From contig NZ_PJMW01000002.1 in assembly GCF_002846365.1 (NCBI RefSeq), forward strand, positions 5,270,001-5,334,000: a stretch of 64,000 nucleotides of DNA, written 5' to 3'. A program made the translations under genes and the position numbers. The number at the start of each line of letters is the position of its first letter. The first letter of the stretch is position 1. This document shows, piece by piece, positions 1-9,077 of the stretch. This stretch comes from Nocardia fluminea (GTDB lineage: Bacteria; Actinomycetota; Actinomycetes; Mycobacteriales; Mycobacteriaceae). The notes beneath the pieces were generated by a model, which saw only the letters and a list, made by a program, of their open reading frames with translations, ran no database searches and was not told the origin of the DNA.

Positions 1-975
1 CAGATCGCCGGATTCCTCTCACAGGCCATCAGCGCCGCGGCCGAGCTGGGTATCGCCGACGAACTGGCCCGTGGGCGGCGTGGGGCCGCCGAGTTGGCCG
101 CGGCGGTGGGCGCCGACGAGGACGGCGTGCGCAGGCTGATGCGCCTACTGGTGAGTTTCGGGGTGTTCGCCCAGCACCGCGACGGTTCCTACGGGCTCAC
201 CAGGATGGGTGACTCGCTGCGCTCCGACAGTGCGGTGACGCTGCGCGATACGTCCTTGTTCTTCGGTTCGCCGTATCACCGGAACCACTGGACCCACCTG
301 ACCGACGCGGTACGCACCGGCGAAGCCGTCGGCCCCGCCCTCGACGGCGCGAGCTTCTTCGAGTACGCCGCGACGCACCGCGAGATCGGCGACCTGTTCG
401 ACCGCGCGATGACCAGCATCAGCACGCTGTCCATCGAACCGCTGCTGGCGGCTTACGATTTCGGCCAGTTCGATACCTTGGTGGATGTCGGTGGTGGGCG
501 CGGCAGCCTGCTGGTGGAGATCCTCGGCCGCTACCCGGACGCCGAGGGTATCGTGTTCGACCTGGCGGACGTGGTTGCGAACCTGGACAGTGAACTCGCG
601 GCGCAGGGGTTGGCGGGGCGCTGCGCGACACGGGAGGGCTCGTTCTTCGATGAGGTCCCGTCCGGTGGTGACGCCTATTTGCTCAAACACATTCTGCACG
701 ACTGGTCCGACGCCAAGGCCGTGCAGATCCTGCGCACGATCCATGCCGCGATGGACCCGTCTGCCCGGCTGCTGGTGATCGAACTGGTGCTGCCCGATCA
801 TCAGCGTCCGCACGCGGGCAAGTTCATCGACCTGGAGATGCTGGTCAACACCGATGGCGGCCACGAACGCACCGAGGCACAGTTCCGCGAGCTGCTCGCG
901 CGCGGCGGTTTCACGCTGCTGCGGACGGTGCCTACGGCCGCGCCGGACTGTGTGCTGGATGCCCGCCCGCGCTGA
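1..975 (+). CDS. SAM-dependent O-methyltransferase (5' end outside window)
   Basis: The reading frame is open from base 1, so the gene starts upstream of the window; a TTG at 94 is only an internal candidate. The N-terminal part (FLSQAISAAAELGIADEL) is the winged-helix dimerisation domain of acetylserotonin/hydroxyneurotoxin-type O-methyltransferases. The SAM-binding glycine-rich loop is seen as DVGGGRG, and LLKHILHDWSD carries the family's catalytic-His region. It probably methylates a hydroxyl of a small molecule or glycolipid. It converges on the acyltransferase/glycosyltransferase operon at 1487-7388, so a role in the same product is possible but not shown. The family call is firm; the substrate is unknown. 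Confidence 0.9.
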   Translation, partial: QIAGFLSQAISAAAELGIADELARGRRGAAELAAAVGADEDGVRRLMRLLVSFGVFAQHRDGSYGLTRMGDSLRSDSAVTLRDTSLFFGSPYHRNHWTHLTDAVRTGEAVGPALDGASFFEYAATHREIGDLFDRAMTSISTLSIEPLLAAYDFGQFDTLVDVGGGRGSLLVEILGRYPDAEGIVFDLADVVANLDSELAAQGLAGRCATREGSFFDEVPSGGDAYLLKHILHDWSDAKAVQILRTIHAAMDPSARLLVIELVLPDHQRPHAGKFIDLEMLVNTDGGHERTEAQFRELLARGGFTLLRTVPTAAPDCVLDARPR

Positions 976-1486
976 TCGCGGCCGCCGCGCCTTCGGGCTC
1001 GATCTCTGGCATACCGGCTTCCCCATTCCTGTTGTGCGCCAATGACCGTGGAGCGAGTGGGCACCTCGCTCCCGTTCCATGTCATATCCCGGCGTGACGG
1101 AAGTCGGTCGATCACGGACCAACAGGCGCGAAGTCGCTGCGGCGGGCCTGGAGGACCTGGACGTTCCAACCAGCCGCGATACTGCTGTCGTGCCGTCCGA
1201 GCGCGAGGTGATCGCCCCGATGGGGACACGCCGATCTGTCTGCGGCGCAGTGAGTTCCGTCCCGACGTGGGCGATGTCCTGGTCGGCCAGACCGCATGGC
1301 ACACCCAATTGTGGATGGCGGAGCGATTCCATTCTGCTTCGACGACATCGATGTGCGGATCGAGGTGGGCGACCGCCCGCAGCGAGGGTCTGCTTCCCTG
1401 AAGGCGTCGTGCGGGTTCCGGATTTGCCTTGCACATCGAAAACGTCTATGCCGCTGACATATTCGCCGAGGAGATCTCCTGGTCGC
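976..1486. other. 511-bp convergent intergenic region, possible decayed ORF
   Basis: It separates the plus-strand methyltransferase from the minus-strand operon. Short plus-strand reading frames switch into one another around 1080-1400 (for example DVLVGQTAWHTQLW, then FDDIDVRIEVGDRP in another frame). This could be a frameshifted remnant, but I recognise no family and call no gene. Confidence 0.3.
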
Positions 1487-2887
1487 TCACCAGAACCGTG
1501 GCGTCAGCCCCCAGTCGGCGAATTCGGCGGCCAGGAGCTCGCGCAGCGCCGCGCGGGTGGGGAAGCGGTCGGGGTCGCCGCCGGTGATTACGAGTGTCAC
1601 GGTGTCGTCGTCGCAGGAGAAGGCGAGATTGATGCCGACCTCGACCTGGCGGAACAGCTCGACGGGGCCGGGATTGACCACTGGGCGCATGATGACGTCG
1701 CGTGCGTGGTGTGTGCCGAGGGTCGCGATGTTCTGGGCGGTGCGACCCATGTTGGTGCACAGGCATTCCGGGGCTTTGGCGGTGCGGGCGAACTTGTGCA
1801 GCACCACCTTCGGCAGCAGCATCTGCACCGGTTGCAGGTGCTGGATGGGTGGGATGGTCGCCGGGTCGCGGTAGGCGCGGCCGGCTGCTTTGAGGGCGGC
1901 GCGGACGGCGGGCAGATCGGCGCGTTCGCCGGCGTGGTAGCTGACGCTGATCGGTAGTCCGGTGGTGGCGTTGGCGCGTGGGTCGTCGGTCTCGCGCATC
2001 GAGTGCGGGATGTCGACGCGGACTTGCGCTCCGTCGGTGATGCGGCCACTGCGGCCGAGTAGGCCGACTGCGACGCCGATGAGCAGGCCGTTGGTGGTGC
2101 CGCCGTGCGCGGTGGCCACGGCGTCCCATTCGGCGAGGTCGAGTTGGACGATGGCTTCGGCGGCTTGCCAGGTGTCGGCGTGGGGTAGCCGTGGCGCGGC
2201 CGGGCGGGGATTGCGGGCCGGTTCGCTGACCCCGCGGGCCCGGCGAGCCGCGCGCACCCCGCGAGCCACGGCACGCAGCTGCCCGCGGGCATCGGCGAGG
2301 TCGGCGGCGAAACGACCCCTGCCCGCGATCGGGCCGACGAGTCTGCCCGCACTGGCCGAGCGGTCGGGTGACTCGCCGCGGTTGAGGCGGTCCAGGGAGT
2401 CGACGATCGCGTGCATCATGCCGCCGCCGTCACACGCGACATGGGAGGCGACCAGAGTGACCACGGTGCCACCGGATTCGGTCGGCGCGCCCGCCATCTG
2501 CCACACCAGTCCGCGTTCCGGGTCGAATTCTACGACGGCCTGATCCAGGAACCAGTCGAGGACCCCGTTGTCGGGAATGGGGGTGTCCGACCAGCGCAGC
2601 GGCAGCGCCTCGGTGGCGGGCTCCCAGTGCGCGCGGGCGATCGGGAACCGGGTCGTGCGGACCCGCCGCGCGATGAAACCGGTCGCCAGATGGGCGTGCC
2701 ACCGTTCGAGCAGATCGCGGCCCAGCGAGGTATCGAACCGGTAGGCGAGCTGATTGACGACGGCGTTGGGGTAGAGGCTGTGCAGTTTGAAGAACAGGTC
2801 GTCGTCGGCGGTGATCCGGTTGAGGCCGGTGGGACCCGCGGCGACCGCGGCTACGGCGGAAGTGACGGTAGGGGAAGCGACAGTCAT
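1487..2887 (-). CDS. Condensation/PapA-like acyltransferase
   Basis: This 466-residue protein resembles the CoA-dependent acyltransferase superfamily that includes NRPS condensation domains and PapA enzymes. The active-site HxxxDG motif is seen as SHVACDGGG at about residue 150. No signal peptide or membrane segment is evident, so it is probably cytoplasmic. It starts 10 nt after the permease gene and is the last gene of the five-gene minus-strand operon. That fits acylation of a sugar or lipid headgroup made and exported by the same operon. The acyl donor and acceptor are not visible; a WS/DGAT relative is the main alternative. Confidence 0.75.
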   Translation of the reverse strand: MTVASPTVTSAVAAVAAGPTGLNRITADDDLFFKLHSLYPNAVVNQLAYRFDTSLGRDLLERWHAHLATGFIARRVRTTRFPIARAHWEPATEALPLRWSDTPIPDNGVLDWFLDQAVVEFDPERGLVWQMAGAPTESGGTVVTLVASHVACDGGGMMHAIVDSLDRLNRGESPDRSASAGRLVGPIAGRGRFAADLADARGQLRAVARGVRAARRARGVSEPARNPRPAAPRLPHADTWQAAEAIVQLDLAEWDAVATAHGGTTNGLLIGVAVGLLGRSGRITDGAQVRVDIPHSMRETDDPRANATTGLPISVSYHAGERADLPAVRAALKAAGRAYRDPATIPPIQHLQPVQMLLPKVVLHKFARTAKAPECLCTNMGRTAQNIATLGTHHARDVIMRPVVNPGPVELFRQVEVGINLAFSCDDDTVTLVITGGDPDRFPTRAALRELLAAEFADWGLTPRFW

Positions 2888-2897
2888 CGGGTGCTCC

Positions 2898-3755
2898 TCA
2901 TCGGGAACGGAGGGTGCGTACGGTCAACGGCGCGAAAACGGCGACCATGACCACCGAGGCGACCAGTGACCACAGGGCGTCGGCGCCGACGGTGCCGTCG
3001 GCAGCCAGCGTGCGCACCGCGGAGACCAGGTAGGACACCGGATTCAAGTCGGATACGTGGCGCATCCAGGTCGGCATGGCTTCCTCGGGCACCAGCGCGT
3101 TGGAGGCGAAGCCGAGGAAGGTCAGCACCAGCATCGACATGCCCTGCACGGCGGCCGGGCGGGCGATCGTGGCACCGATGAAGGCGAACAACCAACTGAT
3201 AGCGGTCGTGGCGACCACGACCAAAACGGCGCCGGCCAGGAATCCGGCGGTGTACTCGGGTCGATAACCCATACAGAATCCGACGATCACGACCGTGGTC
3301 GCGGCGATGAGATAGCGCACCGCCCCCGCAAGCAATGCTCCAGCAACCGGCGCCGAGCGGGCGATCGGCATGGCGACGAAGCGGTCGAAGACACCCGAGT
3401 GGATGTCCTCGGAGAGTTGTACGCCGGTCGCGACCGAGGAGGTGAGCACGATCTGGACCAGCACGCCCGGAATCATGATCGGCAGATAGGCCGCCGTACT
3501 GCCCGCGATGGCGGTGCCGAAGATGCTGCCGAAGAGTATCGGCCCGACGATCGGCAGCAGGATGGCGTCGTAGAGCAGCTGTGGGCTGTGCCGGAAGGTG
3601 AGCAGTCCACGCCAGGCCATCATCAGCGAATGCTGGAGCGCGGCAACGGGACTCACACGGGTAACGCGCGGTGCGCGCACGACCTGAGTGCGAGCCGGGG
3701 CGTTCTCGACGGCGAGAGTCATTGCGGGCCTCGAATTCTCGCGTAGGGAGTTCAC
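2898..3755 (-). CDS. ABC-2 type permease, DrrB-like
   Basis: This 285-residue protein has six hydrophobic segments in the ABC2_membrane pattern and the usual central conserved region around ATGVQLSEDIHSGVFDRF. It starts at GTG (3755), which overlaps the TGA of the upstream ATPase gene as GTGA, so the two are translationally coupled. With that ATPase it should form a DrrAB-type exporter. In mycobacteria such exporters move complex lipids such as phthiocerol dimycocerosates or glycopeptidolipids; in streptomycetes they move antibiotics. The neighbouring acyltransferases and glycosyltransferase favour an acylated glycolipid as cargo (inference). Confidence 0.9.
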   Translation of the reverse strand: MNSLRENSRPAMTLAVENAPARTQVVRAPRVTRVSPVAALQHSLMMAWRGLLTFRHSPQLLYDAILLPIVGPILFGSIFGTAIAGSTAAYLPIMIPGVLVQIVLTSSVATGVQLSEDIHSGVFDRFVAMPIARSAPVAGALLAGAVRYLIAATTVVIVGFCMGYRPEYTAGFLAGAVLVVVATTAISWLFAFIGATIARPAAVQGMSMLVLTFLGFASNALVPEEAMPTWMRHVSDLNPVSYLVSAVRTLAADGTVGADALWSLVASVVMVAVFAPLTVRTLRSR

Positions 3756-4714
3756 GCCACGTCGGCTCGGTCGGCGGTGTGGGTGTGTCCGGTCAGTGCC
3801 AGGAACACCTCGTTGAGATCGGGTCGGTCCACCGCGAAGCCGCGCAGGGCGATGCCCGCGTCGCGGCAGGCCGCGACGATGTCGGCGGCGAGAGCGACCT
3901 CGGACAGGGCCACGGTCAAGGTGCCGGTCGACGACCCGTCGGGGACCTCGCCGGTGAGGTCCTGGATCAGTGCCTCGGCGCGTCGCAGGTCCGCGGTGTC
4001 GGGGATGTCCATGCGCAGAACCTGGTCGCCGATCGAGGATTTGAGCTCGGACGGGGTGCCCTCGGCGACGAGGTCGCCCCGGTCGATGACCGCGATCCGG
4101 TCGGCGAGCGCGTCGGCCTCATCGAGGTACTGAGTGGTCAGCAGCACCGTCGCCCCCCGCTCGACCAGGCCACCCACGATGCCCCACATGCGTTCACGGG
4201 TGTGCGGGTCCAGGCCCGTGGTCGGCTCGTCGAGGAAGATCAGCGGTGGCACGGTGATCAGGGTCGCCGCCAGGTCGAGTCGTCGCCGCATGCCGCCGGA
4301 GAACGCGCTGACACTACGGCGCGCCACCGACGAGAGCTCGAACTGCTCGAGCAGTTCGTCGCAGCGCCCGGCCGCGGCCCGGCGTGACAGCCCGAGCAGT
4401 CGACCGAAAAGGTGTAAATTCTCACCGGCGGTGAGGGTTTCGTCGACCGAGGCGTATTGACCGGTGAGTCCGATCATCGACCGCACGGCCGTGGCCTCGG
4501 AGACGACGTCGTAGCCGAACACCTCGGCGGAGCCACGATCCGGTCGTAGCAGTGTCGCCAGCATCCGCACCGTGGTGGTCTTGCCCGCCCCGTTGGGGCC
4601 GAGCATCGCGAACACCGAGCCGGCCGCGATCTCGAGATCGACGCTGCCCACCGCGGTGAAGTCACCGTAGGACTTGCCGAGTCCGCTGGTGCGAACGGCG
4701 GTTTCGGTGCTCAT
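3752..4714 (-). CDS. ABC transporter ATPase, DrrA-like
   Basis: This 320-residue protein has Walker A (GPNGAGKTTT), the ABC signature (FSGGMRRRLDLAATL) and Walker B (LIFLDEPTTGLDP), followed by the C-terminal DUF4162-type extension common in DrrA exporters. Its ATG lies in an ATGA overlap with the glycosyltransferase stop, and its own stop overlaps the permease start. It powers export through the DrrB-like permease. Confidence 0.93.
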   Translation of the reverse strand: MSTETAVRTSGLGKSYGDFTAVGSVDLEIAAGSVFAMLGPNGAGKTTTVRMLATLLRPDRGSAEVFGYDVVSEATAVRSMIGLTGQYASVDETLTAGENLHLFGRLLGLSRRAAAGRCDELLEQFELSSVARRSVSAFSGGMRRRLDLAATLITVPPLIFLDEPTTGLDPHTRERMWGIVGGLVERGATVLLTTQYLDEADALADRIAVIDRGDLVAEGTPSELKSSIGDQVLRMDIPDTADLRRAEALIQDLTGEVPDGSSTGTLTVALSEVALAADIVAACRDAGIALRGFAVDRPDLNEVFLALTGHTHTADRADVA

Positions 4715-5967
4715 TCGAGCCTCCCGGCGTGGTCGAGGGTCGCTGCCGGAAATGGCTGGCGGAGGAGGGATTCCACCTCATCGGCGGCCTTGGACACGCC
4801 GTCGCCGGAGAACCGGCTCGCATAGTCGGCTACCCGTGACGCCATATGCGGTGCGGCCACCAGATCCAGCAGCGCGGTGAGCCGGCGCTCGCTCAGCTCT
4901 GCGGCGCGCATGGTGCCCGCAAGCCCGAGCCGAGCCAGCGCGCGACCCCAGTACGGTTGATCGGCCTGGATCGCGCAGATCACTTGCGGCACACCGGCTC
5001 GCAGCGCGGCGGCGGTCGTTCCGGCGCCGCCGTGATGGACCGCGGCGACGCACCGTGGGAATACCGTGGCATGGTCGAGCTGTTCGACGATTGCCACCTC
5101 AGGTGTCAGGACGGGTTCGATGCCCGCCCACCCGGCGGCGAGCAGCAGACGCTGCCCACGCCGCGCGCACACCGTACGCAGCACGGTCATCAGCGCCGCC
5201 GGATCGCCGACCGCCATCGAGCCGAAGCCGACATACACCGGTGCCGGCCCGGCGTCGAGCCACGCGTCGAGCTCGTCGTCGACCGGACCACCGAGGTATC
5301 CGTCGACATCGACGGCGAATCCGACGATCGGGTGCCGATCCGGCAGTTCGGCCGCCAACCCGGGAAACAGGTCGACGTCGTATGCTTGAATCGAAACCCG
5401 TTCCAGCAGTGGATGTTCCACGACGGAGAACTCGGCGAATGGCAAGGCGAGCGCGGCGTCACGCGCCCACCTCAGCGCCGACCAGATGCGACGGTTGAGC
5501 GCACCGGGAATCCGGGCTCCCCACGCGGTCGGTATCACCGGGACCGAGCGATTGGGGTGGATCGGGAAGAAGTGCACCGCGGCCAACGGTAATCCGACAC
5601 TTCGCGCGATCTTCTCCGCCGTCTCCTCGCCCGCCATCCCGGTGACCAGCACATCGTGACCGGGCGCGAGGACGTGGAGTTCGCGCAGCGCGCGGGCCAC
5701 CCCGCGCCGCTGCAGGGCCAGCACCGCGTGCACTCGTTGGCGCGGGTCCGGACTGCGGAACCGCTGATCGCTGTGCTGGGTGTCCAGCAATTCGGCGCTG
5801 TCGCGGCCGCAACCGACCGCGGGAATGCCGTGGGTGGCAGCGAATTCGACGAGATCGGGCGAGAGCGCGAGGGTCACGGAGTGCCCGCGAGCGAGCAGTT
5901 CGCGCGCCAGCAGGATGCCGGGTTGAGCATCGCCGCGGCTTCCGGTGAAGGCCAGCAGTGCGCGCAT
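4711..5967 (-). CDS. Family-1 glycosyltransferase (GtfB/Rv1524-type)
   Basis: This 418-residue protein has the GT-B fold. The N-terminal acceptor side opens with MRALLAFTGSRGDAQPGILL and the C-terminal nucleotide-sugar motif is HHGGAGTTAAALRAGVPQV near residue 315. This is the class that glycosylates macrolides, vancomycin-type aglycones, mycobacterial phenolic glycolipids and glycopeptidolipids. It starts 2 nt after the upstream acyltransferase stop and overlaps the ABC ATPase start. The operon suggests it adds a sugar (rhamnose is usual in the mycobacterial relatives) to a lipid that is then acylated and exported. Sugar and acceptor are unknown. Confidence 0.92.
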   Translation of the reverse strand: MRALLAFTGSRGDAQPGILLARELLARGHSVTLALSPDLVEFAATHGIPAVGCGRDSAELLDTQHSDQRFRSPDPRQRVHAVLALQRRGVARALRELHVLAPGHDVLVTGMAGEETAEKIARSVGLPLAAVHFFPIHPNRSVPVIPTAWGARIPGALNRRIWSALRWARDAALALPFAEFSVVEHPLLERVSIQAYDVDLFPGLAAELPDRHPIVGFAVDVDGYLGGPVDDELDAWLDAGPAPVYVGFGSMAVGDPAALMTVLRTVCARRGQRLLLAAGWAGIEPVLTPEVAIVEQLDHATVFPRCVAAVHHGGAGTTAAALRAGVPQVICAIQADQPYWGRALARLGLAGTMRAAELSERRLTALLDLVAAPHMASRVADYASRFSGDGVSKAADEVESLLRQPFPAATLDHAGRLE

Positions 5968-5969
5968 GG

Positions 5970-7388
5970 TCAGCCTGCGCTCAGCGCCGCCGCTGCCGCG
6001 GTATCGATGGCAGACGCGGCCGCGATCGTGGTCACCGCGTAGATGGCCCTGGCGAATTCGGCGAGGAAGGTGTCCATCACTTCGGGGGGCAGTCCCGCGG
6101 GGTAGCGGGTGGACACGTAGAGACCATCGGGACCGCGCACGATCCAGAAGTACACCTCGTCGGTGGAGTACGACACCGCGCGCAGCGTGCGTCCGCGCAG
6201 GTCGGCGACCAGTTCGTAGTCCGGCAAGATACGGATGTCGAGGAACGAGGCACCGTAGGTCGGGCCTTCCGGTGCGCCGACCATCGCCAGCGAGCGTCCC
6301 CAGGAGGCGTTGTTGCAGTGGCGGGAGCGCTTGAGCGCGGTGCGGGTCTCTTCGAGCGCCACGGCCATGTCGGCACCGGGGGGCAGGGTGACATCGACCG
6401 GCACGACATTGATGAACCAGCCCATCGACTCGAGCCAGGTCAGGTCGGGTCGGGTCACGATCGGCATCACGGTGCGGAATCGGTTCTCGCCGAAGGTCTC
6501 ACGAGTGGCGATGGCCAGCGCGGCGAACACGGTCACCGAGAGCCGGTGTTTGACCCGTTCCAGCGCTTCCTCGACCTCTTCGAGCTGGGCGAGGGTGAGC
6601 AGGGTGCGCGAGACACTGGGCTGGGCGTGTTCACCGTCCAGCACGGCGACCCGGTCGGCGGCGAAGCGGGGCATGGGAGAGCCTGGGGTGCCCAGGAATT
6701 CGCGCCACAGTGCGACGGCGGGCGAGTCGGGGGTCAGCTCCTCGGCCGCGGCGCGCTCGATCACGGCATAGTCGGCGGGACTGCCGAAGGTGGCCGAATC
6801 GCGGATCGCGCCGCCGGTGGTGACCGCGGCATAAAGGGTACGCAGCTCGAGGATGAGCACCGCTTGGGAGTAGGCGTCGAGTACCGAGTGATCGGCGCCG
6901 ACCAGCACGGTGAAGTCGGCGGTCTCGTGGGCGACGGTGGCGACCAGCAGGTGCGGCCAGGTCAGCGGCGACAGGCGCAATTCCAGTAGCTCGCAGAGGT
7001 ATTCGTTGATGTCGTCGCCATCAGTCGGCGCGGCGACCAAATCACCGATGATTCGTACGGTGCCCGGGGCGGTGGTCACCCGGTGGTAGCTGCCGTCGCC
7101 GGTGGGGGCGGCGGTGGTCCGGAAGCCCTCGTGGCGATCGTGCCACAGTTGCAATGTGCCCGCCCACGCCTGCTCGTCGAGCGGGGCGTCCATTTCGAAG
7201 ATGGTGCCGATCCAGCGACCGCGACCCGGACGGGGGTTTTCGGGGTCGAGGAAGCCGAGATACTGCTCGTGCACGCTGGCCAGCGGACGCTGGTCGTCGG
7301 TCCATGTATCGGCAGTGATGGTGGCGGGAGTCCAGATCGACAGATCGCCGGAGCGAATCCGGAATTCGGACAGATGTGTGTATTCCAT
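5970..7388 (-). CDS. PapA-family acyltransferase (condensation fold)
   Basis: This 472-residue protein opens with a segment (LSEFRIRSGDLSIWTP) like the start of mycobacterial PapA1/PapA2/PapA3. The active site appears as ADHSVLDAYS, an HxxxD motif in which Ala replaces the usual Gly. The C-terminal FINVVPVDV segment matches the solvent channel and latch region of the family. The start is supported by GAGG upstream of the ATG. It is the first gene of the operon. PapA enzymes esterify trehalose, phthiocerol or glycolipid sugars with polyketide or fatty acyl groups. No polyketide synthase lies in the window. Confidence 0.82.
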   Translation of the reverse strand: MEYTHLSEFRIRSGDLSIWTPATITADTWTDDQRPLASVHEQYLGFLDPENPRPGRGRWIGTIFEMDAPLDEQAWAGTLQLWHDRHEGFRTTAAPTGDGSYHRVTTAPGTVRIIGDLVAAPTDGDDINEYLCELLELRLSPLTWPHLLVATVAHETADFTVLVGADHSVLDAYSQAVLILELRTLYAAVTTGGAIRDSATFGSPADYAVIERAAAEELTPDSPAVALWREFLGTPGSPMPRFAADRVAVLDGEHAQPSVSRTLLTLAQLEEVEEALERVKHRLSVTVFAALAIATRETFGENRFRTVMPIVTRPDLTWLESMGWFINVVPVDVTLPPGADMAVALEETRTALKRSRHCNNASWGRSLAMVGAPEGPTYGASFLDIRILPDYELVADLRGRTLRAVSYSTDEVYFWIVRGPDGLYVSTRYPAGLPPEVMDTFLAEFARAIYAVTTIAAASAIDTAAAAALSAG

Positions 7389-7897
7389 ACCGGGTCACCT
7401 CGAGGGGGGAAAGCAGGCCGAGAACGGCACGAACGAACAGGGACTGGGTGACCGCAGAAGCGTCACCGACGTTGCTCTGGATACCGCACCGGATGCTTCC
7501 GGCGAACCCTGGGTTATCAGCGAGTCTACAGCTTATAACTGAGAGATTTGAGAAATATTACTCAGTCACTATTCGGTGATGTGAACAGTGTCTTCAACTC
7601 GTGTGGCGCGCCCGGCGGTAGCACCGGGTATTGACCGGCCGTGGCCGCTGACCACCGTCATCGGCACTCATTCGAAAAGCATGCACCACCCCGTCGCGAG
7701 CGGGCCTACCAGGCGGGATTCTGCCGCAGTGATGACTTTCATGCGCACTCAAGCGATGGGGCCATTGAAACAAATTGCTGCACAGTGCAGTTCGATAGAC
7801 GCGGTGCTTCTGAGGAATCGAGAGGAGGGCTACGAAGTTTCGCCGCACTTCTGTTCGGTGGGCGCCCGCGATCGTGTCTATCGCCGCCTTGTCCCAC
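7389..7897. other. 509-bp gene-free region upstream of the glycolipid operon
   Basis: The part next to the acyltransferase start is AT-rich (7525-7580) and is the likely promoter region of the minus-strand operon. It contains a 6-bp inverted pair, ACTGAG at 7538-7543 and CTCAGT at 7561-7566, that could be an operator. I see no coding capacity I can support between 7600 and 7897. Confidence 0.4.
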
Positions 7898-8315
7898 TCA
7901 GTGGCACGGGAGACGGTAACCGTTTTCTCGATATCGGTTATGGCACAGCACTACTGGGTGCGGCCCCGCCGAGAACGCATGCGCCAGGACGACGATGGAT
8001 CGGCAGTTGAGATCCAGTGTGGTGAGCTCGGATTCGAGGGGCAGTCCGGCGAAGTCGACGTGACCGGCTGTATCGGCATTGTTCACCGGCAGTGTGTAGC
8101 CGCCGAGACGCAGCCGGTCGGCAAGCACATCCCGCCCCCTCTGTGGTGGCGAGATCGGCGGCGAGATAGTCGTGGCCGTCACCGAGCTCGGCTATGAGTG
8201 CTTCCAGCGCCTCGGTCCCACGTGCCACAGCAGTGACCGAATATCTCTGTGCCGCAAGCGTAACCGCGAAGGAACGCCCGATGCCCGCACTCGCTCCGGT
8301 CACCAGCGCTCTCAC
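7898..8315 (-). pseudogene. Broken short-chain dehydrogenase (SDR), N-terminal part only
   Basis: It starts at GTG 8315 with a good Rossmann start (ALVTGASAGIGRSFA) and runs to about LAADLATTEG. It then continues in another frame as DVLADRLRLGGYTLPVNNADTAGHVDF. The switch lies at a run of five C (8135-8139) and fits a one-base insertion. After about 120 residues the similarity ends, so the catalytic YxxxK region is missing. Its GTG overlaps the stop of the SnoaL-like fragment as GTGA, so the two were once an operon. Confidence 0.75.
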
Positions 8316-8598
8316 CTTTCGGCCTGGGGCTTGGTGTTCGAATCGAAGAGGAACGAAACGCGTTCCATGACCGGCTGCCGCTTGGTGTTCTGGAAGGCGG
8401 CAATTCGCCAGTCGCCGTTCGGTTCCCGAACCATCGTGTAGGTCTGAGTCTTGGACAGTTCCTCCGGGCGATCGCCCTCGTACCGGTCACCGCGGGTGGT
8501 GACGACGGCGACGTCTCCGCCGTAGAACCGGATGCCGAGATAGGAGTCGGCGAGCTTGCTGTCCTTCAGAAATCCGTCGAATAGGGCGCCAAGCCCCC
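8312..8598 (-). pseudogene. SnoaL-like/SgcJ-type protein, N-terminally truncated
   Basis: An open frame reads FDGFLKDSKLADSYLGIRF, then GGDVAVVTTRGD, then ELSKTQTYTMVREPNGDWRI, typical of the C-terminal half of SgcJ/EcaC-type NTF2-fold proteins. The expected first 50 or so residues are absent. At about 8598 the sequence changes abruptly into the tail of a MarR gene on the other strand, so this looks like a deletion junction. Its TGA overlaps the GTG of the SDR fragment. Confidence 0.7.
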
Positions 8599-8762
8599 GG
8601 CCTCGGCAAGGTGCTCAGCCCGGCGCGCGAGATGATCGATGACATCCTCCGCGGGTACCCGACGAACAGCGCGCGGTGCTGTTCGACTACTTCACCCGCG
8701 CAGCCGCTGCATATCAAAAAGCGGCCGTCGAAATCGGCGACGAAGGCTCCATCGCTGACTAG
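8599..8762 (+). pseudogene. C-terminal remnant of a MarR-family regulator
   Basis: The plus strand reads GLGKVLSPAREMIDDILRGY and then, one base out of frame, DEQRAVLFDYFTRAAAAYQK followed by a TAG at 8760. This is the C-terminal dimerisation helix pair common in actinobacterial MarR proteins. One C appears to be missing near 8660. The winged-helix DNA-binding domain is absent. Confidence 0.6.
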
Positions 8763-8794
8763 TGTGGCTCGCCTGCGCTGGACTGAACAGCCCG

Positions 8795-9009
8795 CTATTT
8801 GCGGTAACTATCAAGCGGTGCGGCAATCTCGATGGCGTGACGGGAGCTCGCGCGGGCTGCTGCTCGGACCTGCGAGGGCGGTCGGGCAAACCACCGCACG
8901 CAGGCGCGGGTGAACGCCGATTGTTCGGAAAACCCCAGGACCGCGCCGATCTGGGCCAGCGGAAGGTCGGTCTCGCGCAGATAGCGCAAAGCGGTTTCTC
9001 GATAGACCT
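8795..9009 (-). pseudogene. AraC-family regulator, C-terminal part (split by IS21)
   Basis: The frame entering from the IS boundary reads RRQTQVYRETALRYLRETDL and continues with LAQIGAVLGFSEQSAFTRA. This is the second helix-turn-helix of an AraC DNA-binding domain, ending at a TAG at 8795-8797. It is the missing tail of the gene whose N-terminal part lies at 11162-12003. Both parts meet the IS21 element at a GACGC duplication. Confidence 0.88.
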
Positions 9010-9014
9010 GCGTC
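9010..9014. repeat. Target-site duplication of the IS21 element (left copy)
   Basis: The five bases gcgtc at 9010-9014 recur at 11157-11161, immediately outside the two ends of the element. Four to eight bases is usual for IS21 transposition. Confidence 0.85.
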
Positions 9015-9077
9015 TGTCGACGCTCTTCGAAAACCGGCCGGTGGCGCTCTTCGAAAATCAGGCCACTTGATGGTTGT

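Noticed and set aside
145..1434. A 429-codon minus-strand frame over the methyltransferase
   Set aside because: It is antisense to a clearly coding methyltransferase, with low-complexity composition and no motifs.
5958..6989. A 343-codon plus-strand frame opposite the PapA-like gene
   Set aside because: It is Gly/Arg/His-rich, shows no domain, and the opposite strand has a convincing acyltransferase with a ribosome-binding site.
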